A DNA stretch of 64,000 nucleotides from Gavia stellata. Lineage: Eukaryota > Chordata > Aves > Gaviiformes > Gaviidae. The stretch is from positions 71,020,888 to 71,084,887 of the forward strand of contig NC_082596.1 in NCBI RefSeq assembly GCF_030936135.1, read 5' to 3'. The first letter of the stretch is position 1; every line of letters begins with the position of its first letter. The position numbers were made by a program, and so were the translations under genes. The notes under the pieces are model-generated. The model made no database searches. It was not told the DNA's origin and saw only the letters and a list, made by a program, of their open reading frames with translations. Below are positions 1-12,169 of the stretch, piece after piece.

Positions 1-1214
1 CACCACCAAAACTTGACAGTACTCTGTATAACTGTAGCAGCAGAAGCCACTACCTCCAAGCTCCACTACAGTGACATGTCAGCACTTTTCAGCACAGAAG
101 TAGCCACTGTGGTTGCTGTTTCAGCTGCTGCAGCAGCATCTGTTACTGCTTTGGCAGTAGCACAACCTGGATTCTTCAGATGTTCATCAGTTTTTGACAG
201 ACTGGATATCCCTAAGAAGGGCAAATAAAAGGGGAATCCAAATTTTACCACTGTATAGGAATGAAATTTTTCAGGAGAATTAAAAAGGCACTTCTATAAC
301 CCAAGGCCTTTCCACTTGAAAAATATCAAAAGCTATATTTCACACACACAATAGCAGTGTGTAATTTTTTCAGAGAAACACTTAAAAGCATCCTTTAAAA
401 TGTCAAGAAATAGATATCCTAAAATATAGGATATTTATTAATTCTCCTTTGCGTTGTAAAGGATATACAGAAGATCTGTCAGGACCTTCTACTTTTCACA
501 AGGCAGTCAAGAAATGTAAAAGTGGAAAATGCAATCCCCAGAAAAAGATCTTTTCCCCATAATATGTGTGTGGACTGGGGAACTAACCGCTGCAATTCTT
601 TGAAGACTCTTAAGGTCTACAGGAGGATCTAGAACTATAAAAGTTAGTTAACAAAAAAATGTATTGAATATAAGATAATAATCTTATTCTTTGTTTTTAA
701 CATGGATTTAAGACATGATTAAGAAAATCTTGTAGGGTGAGGGGCACTGATTATCCCCACACAGCACCTAAGTAGTTTCACAGCTTCACCCTCAACTACT
801 TGTTGTGATTACTTCTATGAAAAGGACATAAGAAGGGAAATCACTGCAGGCTTTGGGGTTTTTTTTTAGGCTATGCAAAATGCTCAGTGAAATCAGGTTC
901 ACCTGTCAATAGAATTCTCAAGTCTTCATCCAGTAACAATAAAAAAAAACATTTAGAAACAAAAGATAGTTCCAGGTAACCTGCCTGTTTCAGTAGCTAT
1001 TGCAAAAGGAGCTGTGTTGACATCCAGAAGTGGCCACGCTGCTGGAGAGGAATGAAAGGTCTTTGAACAGCTATGAATTTTCACACCCAACACTTAAATT
1101 CTTTAGTAAGTTTGATACATCATCTAACCAAGATCAAGAACTACAGATCAGCCTTTCTGTGTGCTGTTATCTGTTATTGGGGGTAGTGAAAGTGGTAATA
1201 GAACAACATATGTA
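1..1214. other. Intergenic, nothing recognised
   Basis: AT-rich DNA with only short chance open frames. An alanine-rich 71-codon frame at 13-228 comes from a GCAGCWGCW-rich stretch and shows no domain or splice context. Confidence 0.6.
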
Positions 1215-2127
1215 GAAAAAAATGAGGAAGAAAAGCAAATCTTAAAACACTTTCCCCTCACCCCTCTCTTCTTCCTGGGCTCAACCTCACTCCCAAATTC
1301 TTTACCTCCTCCTGCCGAGTGGCACAGGGGGATAGGGAATGGGGGTTGCGGTCAGTTCTTCACATGTTATCTTTGCTGCTCCTTCCTCCTCACATTCTTC
1401 CCCTTCTCCAGCGTGGGGTCCCACCCACAGGAGACAGTCCTCCATGAACTTCTCCAACATAGGTCCTCCCCACAGGCTACAGTTCTTCATGAACTGCTCC
1501 AGCATGGGTCCTTTCCATGGGGTGCAGTCCTTCAGGAACAGACTGCTCCAGAGTGGGTCCCCCCATGGGGTCACAAGTCCTGCCAGCAAACCTGCTCTAG
1601 AGTGGACTCCTTTCTGCATGGGGTCACAGGTCCTGCCAGAAGCCTGCTCCGATGTGGGCTCTCCATAGGGTCACAGCCTCCTTTGAGCATCCACCTGCTC
1701 CAGCATGGGGTCCGCCACAGGCTGCAGTGGATTTCTGCTCCACTGTTAACATCCATGGGCTGCAGGGGGACAGTCTGCTTCACCATGGTCTTCAGGGAAA
1801 TCTCTGCTTTGATGCCTTCAGTACCGCCTCCCCCTCCTTCTTCACTGACCTTGGTGTCTGCAGAGTTGTTCCTTTCACATTTTCTCACTTCTCTCTCCCG
1901 GCTGCTGTTGCCCGGCAGTTTTTGCCCTTTCTTAAATATGTTACCACAGAAGCACTACCACTGTCGCTGACTGGCTCAGCCCTGGCCAGTGGCAGGTCTG
2001 TCTTGGAGCTGGCTGGCATTGGCTCTATCAGACATGGGGGAAGCTTCTGGCATCTTCTCACAGAAGCCACTCCTGTAACACCCTCCGCTATCAAGACCTT
2101 GCCATGCAAACCCAATACTCTGTATCA
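1215..2127 (-). mobile_element. Truncated LTR of an avian endogenous retrovirus
   Basis: Read on the minus strand, the element begins near 2127 (TGATACAGAGTATTGGG) and continues through GCTTCTGTGAGAAG and GGGGGAAGCTTC stretches familiar from a family of LTRs common in bird genomes. A TATA-like ATATTTAAG lies at 1931-1939. Downstream of it the sequence carries imperfect tandem units of about 45-60 bp around CCATGGGGT and CTGCTCCAG. The far end, which would carry the terminal CCACA, is not found; similarity fades near 1215. Several open frames of 70-270 codons cross this stretch on both strands but have no known domains and come from the repeat. No internal viral genes are present. I recall the family pattern but not its exact name. 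Confidence 0.7.
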
Positions 2128-5100
2128 AAAGTTCTAGAGACTCTTCCAAGCACATGGTTTTTTACTCCAACTCTCTTATATTTTATCATTTGTTATCCTA
2201 AGGACTACACTCACACAACAACATTATAAATGAATTAAGATACAGCTTTGTAGAAAGATGAGCTGCCTGTTGACTACATGTGTGAAAAAGCAAATTAAAG
2301 AGCACAAGTGGAAACTGCTATGACATTAAAGAGAACAGTGGTTAATGGCATCAAAAATAAGGAACTGGATGTAGTACTGAAAATAATAGTAATAATAATT
2401 TTGATCCCATTTCTTCTCCTTGAACACCTAGACTGCTTTGTGGGTAGTTGCCTATGGTACATAGAGTTGGCGCATGCAAGATGCATCTGCATGGTAAAGC
2501 TCCTTGAGTTTCTCATGGACTACCCAAAACCTGAGTTTAAGTGTCCAGATTGGCTGCAAAGAGCACTGACAAGGGGGAGGTTGAAAACCAAGGGGTACAG
2601 AACCTTCCTGTGGCCTGGAATGGATCTCTACTCAGCATCTAACTGTGGACCTTACCTCTCTGCTTATTCTTAAAGAAAGGCCCAAACTCCTCTTACTCCC
2701 ACTCTCTGCTCTGTGTACTTTATAATATTCTTGACATTTATCTGTCTTGCCTAAAACGTATGAGAATGTGGCTGCTCTGCCCCACTTCCCTTTTTTCTGT
2801 CCTGGCTGAAGAGCTGGCATTCAAGATTATTCTGTGACTGCCTCCACAGTAACTAAGGAACTGCCTGCCAAGAAAATGAAAGCACCTGTCACATCCATTT
2901 TCCTAGAAATAAGAAAATAATCCTCCCCTACTTTAACAGTCTACATCACTGCAGTGCCACAAACTGGTACTTCCATCTACTCGTTAGAGTTTCGTTTTTC
3001 CCATGGTCTGTTCAGAAGATACATCTTTGGATGTGCGTGCCTGTAAGAGGCCATAACAATACATTTCTTTTTATCTCACCTAAACCAAGTAAACTCTCAT
3101 GGGGGCAGTTATAATACAAGGTTAGAACAAATATTGGTTTCAAAATGCTTTGAGGATAAGAAAACATTGGAAGAAGTCTTCAAGAAATATTTTACACCTG
3201 AGCAAACATGGCTACATTGCATGAAGATCTCAGTAAGAGCTTTTGGTACAGATGCAGCAATTACAGTGAACAGTCTGGCCCATGAAAGGATTTACATAGG
3301 AAATGGTATTAGGGGCACATCATGAAAAACAAATATAAAGCAACAGCATAAATATGTCACGAGAGTATCAGAAAGATAAGGCACAAAGCAAGATTTGGTT
3401 AACAATTAATATCAAAGGCAACAACAAGCAGTTCTATAGCTATACTGAAAAAAATCAGGAAGTAAAAGGATGTTTTGGCTCATTGGAAGATAGGAAAAAG
3501 CAGCAGCTAGCTGAGAACACAGTGAAGTCTAAAGAAACCACTAATTTCCTGTTTTGTGAAGAATCAAGCAAAGATAAATTGTGCCCACACATCTAATGAG
3601 ACCAGCCTTAATAAGGAGGCAGAGATGCAAGCTAAAATATAGAAAGAACATACTATAAATTCTTTGAAAGGAAAGAGATATGGTCAAGGATGCACGGTCT
3701 AAGGAAATTAATCCTAGGAACTGACCAAAGGAATCTCCTAAGCATTAGCAAATATTCTTGGAACTCAAAGGACAAGAGAGTTCCTAGAGGACTCTCTTGA
3801 CAGTCTCTCTCTGCATTTACTTTCCAAAAATAGTAAATAAATAAATAAGACTACTTAAGGAATTACATTTCAACCTTCTTTACAGTAATCCCTGGAAATA
3901 TTAAGCAGTAGGTTTCAATCACATAGAATGAGGTAATATAAAAAAAAAAAAAACAACAACCCAAAAAAACCCCCCAAAAACCCACACATGAAAAAATCCA
4001 GACAGTTTTGCCAACAGCTCATCATATTAACTTCCTCTCTTAGCAGGCTAATTACCCTACTTCTCTCCTCTTATCTACTAGGCTACATATCACTGTTAAT
4101 AAGGCTGCACGCATTATTCCACACAATATGCCTAAAGCAAGCTAAGGAAGGCAGCCATGAGATGGTAACAAATCTCCACACAATCACCATCTTTTTCTTT
4201 CCACCTAGTGTACTAATAGCCGAGTGACACATCTGACGTTTCTCACCAATTCAATCCACAGTGCTCTCTCCAACCACATGTGGAGAATTTTAGGATGTTG
4301 TCCCAGCTGGGAAAAACATGTGGCCTGCAAGACCAATTCATGCTGTGATGTCCGCCAGTGAGCAGAAGAAGAAAAACCAAAATTCCTCTCCAAGACCACT
4401 GCATGTCCCTCTAGGCCAAAGGTGTATTTTAATGAGATTCACATCACAGTTCAGCTAAAATTCTGTTTCGACCATGCACCAATACTGCCTGGTCCAGGAG
4501 GAGGCCTGGGCAGCTTGGCATTTGACAGTCATGGATTGCTGTAAGAAATCAGGCAGATTGCAAGAATCAGTCTGATTGCACAGTACTACAAGGCAAGGTA
4601 GCTCATAGCTTTTTCCAACCCATTCACATTTTTGTTGTGAGCCTAACTCTGCTTTTAAAATCCTTTCATCTGAATTATCTTCTTTCCTAAAATTTTCATG
4701 TCACAGCCTCTTCGTTGAGCCTGTGTCCTGTCAGTAATCATAACTGCAGAGGTGTTTGGGTTTGACAGAGTAGGTTCAGAGAGCTGAAAGCTAAAGGCAG
4801 CTATGGCTTGAAGACTCCGAAAATTAGAAGCCAGCCGTTAACAGGTTTCCCTGCCCACTGCAAAAGTGTTATTCACTGGATTTACAAATGTGCCAAAATC
4901 TGAAGACATACTTTTGTAAGAGAGAAAAAGATCCCTTTTTCTCTCTGACAATATAATTTTTTTCTTGCCAAACACCAATAATTTTTAAAGAGCAAGCTAT
5001 CTGTTAATGGTGGCAGAATTATTTTTTGGCAAATTCATGGCTAGACTTTTTGATCAAGCTTTCATTATTAAAAGAAATTAGTTAATAAATTTAAAACAGA

Positions 5101-6776
5101 TGGTAGAATGTTAGAGATATATAGGCTTCAAGAAGACCATCTTCAAAGCAAATTCACTGTGTTTTTGTTTTGGTGTTTTTTTAAAATATAAATAGGATAC
5201 TTCATTTAGTATTGTGTGAGGATGGTTTGTGTCTTAAGGGAGAGGAGTACAAGAGGAGAACAGCAGTCTTACAGTCAAGGCTCTGGGTCAGACTTGAGAA
5301 ATGCTGCCAGTACCTCCTGCTCTGCCTCTAGCAGCTGCCTGGTTTTTCGCTCATTCACTGCTGTTAATAGGTAGACCACAAAATGCTAATAAATAGGTTT
5401 CATTTTGCTTGGCTAATTAAAAACCAAAAGCTAGAAAAGATTTACTTAACAGGTATTTGCTATTTGCCACCTTATGTTTTGCCCAGATTCACTTCCTTTT
5501 GTCAGACTTGTATTTAATCTGTTTTGGTCTACATATGGTTATACCAGAGTCTTACAGAGAGGGACTATTAACTCTGTTTTACTTGATCACAGCCCAGGAC
5601 ACCACTACCCTTGAACTTGCCACTTTTTCTATAGCTGCACATAACTGTAATTTACCTAAGAAAGGATTTTTTCTGGGCAAATTCTATTTACATAAAATGT
5701 TCATTTTGACTGTTCATTTATCTTTTCTGATAATGTAATTTAAAAGATGTATGGAGGATGAATACAATTATCCTTCTAGGCAGTTCTGAGGCATTTTATT
5801 TTTAAATAGAATTTCCAAGTTCTTCTATTTGTACCTGACATTGAATGTTTTCTAAAAATTTCTCCGTGTAACATGCATAGATATTTTCTGTATTAAGAAA
5901 AAAAAAAGACAAGAATTTAGACCAAAGTTTGCTGCCTCTGAATTCCCCTTTTTTCCCCAAATACTCACTAGCTCTCATCTTTTCTTCACTACTTCTTTCC
6001 CTATCCCAGTAAGTCCCACTGCCTCTAATTCTCCTTTGTTTCTGCTTTTATGTCACTTATCAGTGGCTTATGTTAATACTTAAGTCCATTTAAGATGGAG
6101 CAGATCATAATGAGGTACAGATCATATGATTTATAATACGTTTTCTTTGTTGCCATTATAAAAAGCCACAGAAGTATATAGAAGATATATAGGAGCCGTA
6201 GATGTACATAGAAGATGTATATATCTGTAAGCCTTTCATATACCCAGACATGCACACACATTTTTCTTGGCATTTTGTATTCAAAAGTAATAAAGTTGGA
6301 CGGAAAATATTTCACAGGTGACCTGCTGCCAAGAAGAATTTGAATTATTTTTGGTCATTTTGAGTTATGAGGTCTCAAGATAAAAGAAAAGAACATTAAG
6401 AATAAGCCATTAAGTCACTTAACCAAACAGTCCTAAAGGAGTTTACTGCTAAAGTGAACCACATTCCACTGTTCCTTCACCTGCTGTAATGAATGATACA
6501 TGAAGCACTCCAGATAGTACCATGGGGTTCAGAGTGATGAGCTGGCAATGTGACTTTCCTTGGCTTCACTGGCAAGCCACCAAAAAAAAGTATTAAATCA
6601 TTGTGGGTTTGGTTTCCCCCCACGCTCCCAACTTCTTCCAACTGCCTAATACACACATACATATTTTTGCTTGAATGACATAAGGCTTTTTCCCCCACCC
6701 TTCATAATGAAGAAAGTACTCCATCATGTTTGCTTTGTAACTAAGTTAAGATTTACCAACATGGAATGCTACCCAT

Positions 6777-6803
6777 ATATTTGTAAAAATATTTTACAAA
6801 TAT
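6777..6803. repeat. Perfect 12-bp inverted repeat (ATATTTGTAAAA arms)
   Basis: Arms ATATTTGTAAAA and TTTTACAAATAT are exact reverse complements separated by 3 bases. The motif TTGTAAAA/TTTTACAA also resembles forkhead-like or MEF2-like AT-rich sites, but nothing shows that it is used. Confidence 0.9.
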
Positions 6804-7224
6804 CCATATACTGAAATCCTCATGCAATGAATATGACTCAGTGAAGACAGTACAGAAAGTAAAAAGTAGGGATAAAAAAAATAATCTAAGCTTATACTCT
6901 CATACTGACCAGTTTGGTTTTGTTGCATACACTCCAGCTCCACCTTTTAAATGATATCAAGTAGTCACAAAGGAAAGGAAGAAAGGAAGATTATTCTGTA
7001 CTTTTTTTGACATAAGACCTTATTTGGAAAACTAGGCCAGGATACAGAGGAACATGGCAACTGCAGAATTACAGAACATAAAAATCACATGTCCAGCTCC
7101 AAGACCAGAAATCACGGTGCTAATATTTCCTATATAGCAAAAGATGAACACATCAACTTGTAGACTTGGCCTGACAACAATTAGTGAGCTAAATCATAAG
7201 AGTTGAAGACAGACAAAAAGAGAA

Positions 7225-7247
7225 GGGCGGGGGGGAGGGAAGGGGGG
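7225..7247 (+). other. G-run cluster with G-quadruplex potential
   Basis: Four or more runs of at least three G occur within 23 bases (GGGCGGGGGGGAGGGAAGGG and on), meeting the usual G4 pattern with loops of 1-2 bases. It is isolated in AT-rich DNA and is followed by a short GT repeat. Confidence 0.7.
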
Positions 7248-8004
7248 TGTGTGTTTGGATTCAGAGTCCAAAAAACACTGCTTGTGTTTCTACCTCAGTC
7301 ATCATTACACTAAGTGGAATAATAGCCAAGTTGTTAGAGTATTTGCCAAGGAACTAAAGCTTTGATGCCTGTGCTCATTACTTGAAAGTTTGCACTGTCA
7401 GCCTTTGTGTTACTAAGCATACCCTATACAACAAAGTACTCCTACTGTAAGAAAGCAGGCATATCCATCCTTCTGCTAACATTTTGCCATCATCCAACCA
7501 ACTCAGCAGAAATTCATGCACTCAGAAAGAAAACATGCAGGAGGAAAGCAGGTGCTAGCTTAGGAAACTATGACACTCAGCTAGATGCAAAATGGTTTAG
7601 GATCCCAGTTCACACTTCCTTACATTGTTTGTTTTACATTAGATGATCCCTGGACCAGAAAAATCCCCTCCACCAAACCAAACATAGTTTGGAGAGCAGA
7701 ATAATCCATGGATGATAGATAGTAAAATGAAATAAAATGGGCATTTCCTACAACTTACTACTTTTTTTTTCTTATCTCCACAAATATGATTCATAGAAAA
7801 GGTTATTTCTTCAGAGGTTGATGTACAGAACCTTAACTAGTCTATCAACACCAAAACCCATGAAAGCTTCAGACTAAAATATTTCTACCCCACCTGCATT
7901 CCCACATTGTTTTCACTTGACTGTGAACATAGGTTCCTACTTCATTTAGCATTAATTTGCTTATGGAGCTCTGTTGTAGGTGAATTATTAAAAAAAGTCA
8001 TCAT

Positions 8005-8752
8005 TGTGGGGTTAACTCAAAGGGTTTTATTAATGATCAAACGATGATCAAATGGTAATTAATGGATGAATGAATGAAAATCAAATGGCAATCAAATAGT
8101 GATTAAGCAATACTTGAACGTTACTTAGACAGTGACTTAGTGATTTAGACAGCGGTCAAACACTCTACTGTGTACTAAACTTCTAATAATTAAGCTATAG
8201 CTGGATATATATAGATGTCACTAGCATACAATACACTTTTAGGCCTAATGTGAAATATCGCTTACCTCGTTATAGATGTCAGATGCCAGGTCAGGGGTCT
8301 CTCAGCCTCGAGGAGTCACCTTGAGAGGCCCTCCCTGCTGAGGGGGGAGATTGCGGCCTGCTGCCCTACAGGAGAGCTCAGCGGGCTCGGGGGTCTACGC
8401 ATTTTTGTAGCGTAAAGTGATTGACCCATAGTCAACCTCCCCCTTTGGTGTATGTGCAGGTGCAGCAGTTCTAGTTTTGTCTAGTCCCAGCTGAGGCTGG
8501 CACTGTTAGCTCCTGATAAGAGATGGCCTAGGCTGCTTCGCGCCTGAGGAGGCGAGGCCTAGCGCAGGCCTCCCCGGTCGCACAGCAGGGCTGCTTTCAG
8601 TCAGGCCTCCTTGACCATATGTAATGGTTTACCTTTCACCGCTCAAATTTATTTTGCTCACCCAGAGCGGGGGCACCCGGCACAAGCTCCCAGACACCAG
8701 CAAAGCCCCAGGTTATTCAAAATAAATTTGAGAGGTGGAAGGTAAGCCATCA
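8005..8752 (-). mobile_element. Solo LTR (748 bp) of an endogenous retrovirus, probably ERVL-like
   Basis: On the minus strand the element starts TGATGGCTTACC (8752) and ends TTTGAGTTAACCCCACA (8005), giving the TG...CA ends of an LTR. A TATA-type TATATATA lies at 8205-8214 and AATAAA, as TTTATT on plus, near 8027, in the right order for promoter and polyadenylation signal. Between them is a degenerate stretch of about 11-bp units (ATCAAATGGNAAT-like, 8035-8160). The GC-rich middle (8290-8600) stands out from the AT-rich flanks. Near the 5' end two arms (8621-8656 and 8718-8760) form an inverted repeat. I see no second LTR or internal genes nearby, so it is a solo LTR. No clear target-site duplication is visible, so the class is a guess. 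Confidence 0.7.
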
Positions 8753-11700
8753 CGTATTACCTGCATATGCCTGATTGTATGGAATGGCCCAAATGGAGGT
8801 AAGCAAGCAGATGGAGTCTGTGAAATACATTTACAGAAGTGTAGAAAAAAGTAGTGTTCAGATCATACTAGATTTATAATATTAGCTTCTTTTCAGCTTC
8901 CAAATATACTGATTTTTATCAGGTTAGGTGAAAAATTAAAAAGAGAGGATGGTATACAAAATTAATAAATAAGATAACGAAATGGAAATTCCCTAAAATA
9001 CCGATAAGCTACTTGCCAGGAAACTGTCACAGGCTAATAAGATGATCCGTTTTAGCACCACGAATTCGAGCATTAAGTATGAAGGTTTGTTTCCTTTTTG
9101 AAATGAGAAGAAAACATTTCGTAGATTATGACCGCATAGGTCATCAGAAGTCAGGTTATTCATAATTCTGACCCTGGATGAAGCACAGGCAATTTCAAGA
9201 CAGGAAGTCTGACATGCTTCTTCCTCTTTGACTTGAATGGGTACAGCACAGCAGACCAGGTTTCTTGATTCACACATTTTATTTCCAAGTATTTTTTTTT
9301 CTGTTCCAGTAGCAATACAGTAAGTTCCAGAGTTCATAAGAACAACTTCAGATGTGGAAGTGATTAACTTCACCAAATAAAGCGAACAACTGTAGCAACC
9401 TCAAGAAATCAACTATTTTTTTTGATCATTAAATAATAAACAGAACTGTTACTAGAACTGTTGGAAAAGCCCTCTTAAAATATGAGAGGGAGTTGAAAAA
9501 AATTCTTAATGGAATGGGACTTCTTCCCAAAGTAATTTACAACATATTTTTCAAGTATTCAGATGGAACTTGAGAACGGAGAAACTCAGTCACAAGCTGG
9601 AAAATGAGGGGTTTCATTTGTCATGAATTAAAAAAAACAATTTAAAAATCCTGGTTTTGGTATTCCTCTCCCCACCACAAATACACACATCCCAATATTT
9701 GCAAAGAAAACAATCACAGAAAAAATTATTATTCGAAATTTTCAGCACTATGCAGTGCTTTGGGTAAGAGCTTGCTTTAAGAGGGAATAGCATATCATAG
9801 TCACAAATAACTACATAAACTATTGATGCATATGATCACAACAAAACAACTGAAATATAAAAAACAGTAAAAACTAGGGAATACAGAATATGTTCTACAT
9901 AAATTAATCCAAACTTAAAGAACAGAGGACACAAGGAAAAATCCATATTGTAAAATATGTAAGGCCAGTAAATGTTTGAGTACATTAGGAAAAGTTTTAC
10001 ACTCTTGTTACATTGCTATCATTAGAGGAAATTAGAAATAGCTAGGTGGCAGATTTCAAAAAGTTGTTCCAAATGAGGAAATCCTTGTCAAACAAAGGTG
10101 TTTCTCATTAGGCAAGGCCTGACACCAAGCAAAACTGTTATACAGAATTAGAAAGAAACATAAGAACATGTCTGATTATGCAAATATTTGCAGAGGAGTA
10201 AAAAAAAAAAAGACAGAGATAGAACTGCTTACAAAGTGATTTGAACCACTCAGCTGAGCACATCTAAGTTCAATGAAATTTCATACAATCAAGTGCAAGG
10301 TCACACACTCAGGAACAAAAGTAATATATAGAACAAATCTATAGCGTAGGAACTGCAAGGAGTGAGCATCTAGGGGGCACAGTGGACACCAAGTCTGCAT
10401 CAGCTTCCAGCACCATGCTATCCAAGAAGGTGAATATGTTCCCTAGTATACAAAGGGGATTCCCTCCCCACTATTGTATTTCTGCATGCAGCAGCAACGT
10501 GCTTAACGCTAAGTGATTATATTCACTGCAGCTAATCATATTTTAAGGTGTTGAAAAATTGCTGAGTGTTGAGTCACAAAAAAGAATAAAAACTCATTCT
10601 GTGCATCTTAGCAAAAGAAAGCAAAGATTATAGGATACAGTATGTAAAAGTCTTCATGGAGGTAAAATACCAGACGCTAATCACTCTTTCTTCTAATGGA
10701 GCAGGAAACAGTAAGAATGAGCAGCAAGATGCTGCCCTCAACAGCATCTTTAAACATTACCATACTAGATTTCTTGCAGTTTTGTGAAGGCTTATCTGTG
10801 TTCCAAGAGGTTAGATCTGTCAATATCAGTGACAGTGAAAGCTCTTCAGCCAATTGTTTTCAATGTTACCCAGTCCTGCAAGTCTAAAGGTCTTTACCAG
10901 GAGTATATGCCTAACATCCTTTCCACTTACTGTTGGAACAGAACATATTTCACCAACATTTAATATAAATGTATCAGATGTTTTCCAACCACAGAACATT
11001 CTTTATTAAATATTTTCTCTATTTTGAATATTTCTGGTATTTTTAATCTCTTTAATGTACGCCACTATCAAGGATTATTGGTTTGTTTGCTTTTTTTAAA
11101 GTATACATTAAAAATCCTTCCAGTTGCTCTTAGCATTAATAAAGATAGATGTTTCACTGATATGTACAGGTTCCCCTAATACAGTCTTAGGCTCCCCAAA
11201 GTGTCTCAGTATGATGACTTCTAATGTATGCTAATTGGCATAAATATCAGACATTTCATGATTAAACAGTAAACACTTTATTCCATGGCTGTTCTTGAGG
11301 AAGATGCTATTATCCAATACATAAGAAGATGCTGAATGCTAGGTACTTCATCAAAGCCACGGAAAACCTGAGAAGCCACTGTAATCCAGAGTGGCATTTA
11401 AGAGGGCGAGCAAAGCTAAGAAAAGTACAAGCCTCTTCATTCCAGAATCCAGTGTAGTATTAAGAGCACCACAAAAGCAATACTGACAAAAATAAAATAT
11501 GGTAACCTTTGGAAGCTGGGACTTAAGTTTGAATGGAAACAATCCTTTTCAATTTTCATCCCAGAGAGTAATGCATATTTCACATATGTTCTCTTATCTG
11601 AGAAAGTAAGAACAGATACGAAGTCCTCTAATTGTCAGTGTCCTAAAGCTCTGACTTTTTTTATTTTAGTTTGTCTGGTTTTGTTAGGCACCAACCAGGT

Positions 11701-12169
11701 GATGACAATTCCTCATCATGATAAACATCAGGATTTGGGGTTTCGTCTTTTTCCACATTGCTACAAAGCCAGAGAATCTTTTGCAATAGCAGAGTTCAAG
11801 TCCCCATCACTCAGACTACTAGAGTATTTTTGTGGGAAAACAAAGTTCAAGTCCTTTCTGTGCCTTACTCAGAACAAGATCTGGAAGACATTTTTAACAG
11901 CACTACTGTTCAGTGGAACCAGTGTCTCCAGCCTGATGCATACTTAATTTCTACAGATTGAGAATGGACCACTGCAATGATCTAATTACCTTTATCACAC
12001 AGTCCATAATGGTTTCCAGATTCCAGCCTTGTTTCAATTAATAGACGTTTTAGAAAATACCAACCTTAAAAATAGTCAGCAATGCTGCAGAATCTACTGC
12101 AGTCCTTGGTAAATCACACTCACTGTGAAGCCTCCTTTCCCCGGGTCTGAATCTCTATAGCTTCCAGGC
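8753..12169. other. Intergenic, nothing recognised
   Basis: AT-rich DNA. A 127-codon minus-strand open frame (8993-9376) has no recognisable motif. No splice-linked conserved exons were seen. Confidence 0.55.

Larger units (their letters stand above)
2128..8004. other. Intergenic, no gene recognised; simple repeats and structure-prone spots
   Basis: AT-rich and without recognisable coding content. It contains an A/C-rich low-complexity tract (3938-3987), a perfect inverted repeat (6777-6803) and a G-quadruplex-type G-run cluster (7225-7247). Open frames here are below 125 codons and have no known motifs. Confidence 0.6.

Noticed and set aside
1161..1970. 269-codon plus-strand open frame
   Set aside because: It lies across the LTR, antisense to it, and is made of the LTR's tandem units.
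7998..8160. Possible CRISPR-like or satellite array
   Set aside because: Units are degenerate, without unique spacers, and lie inside an LTR; this is animal DNA.
8993..9376. 127-codon open frame (-)
   Set aside because: Composition and lack of motifs suggest chance; no upstream promoter or polyadenylation pair that would support a small gene.
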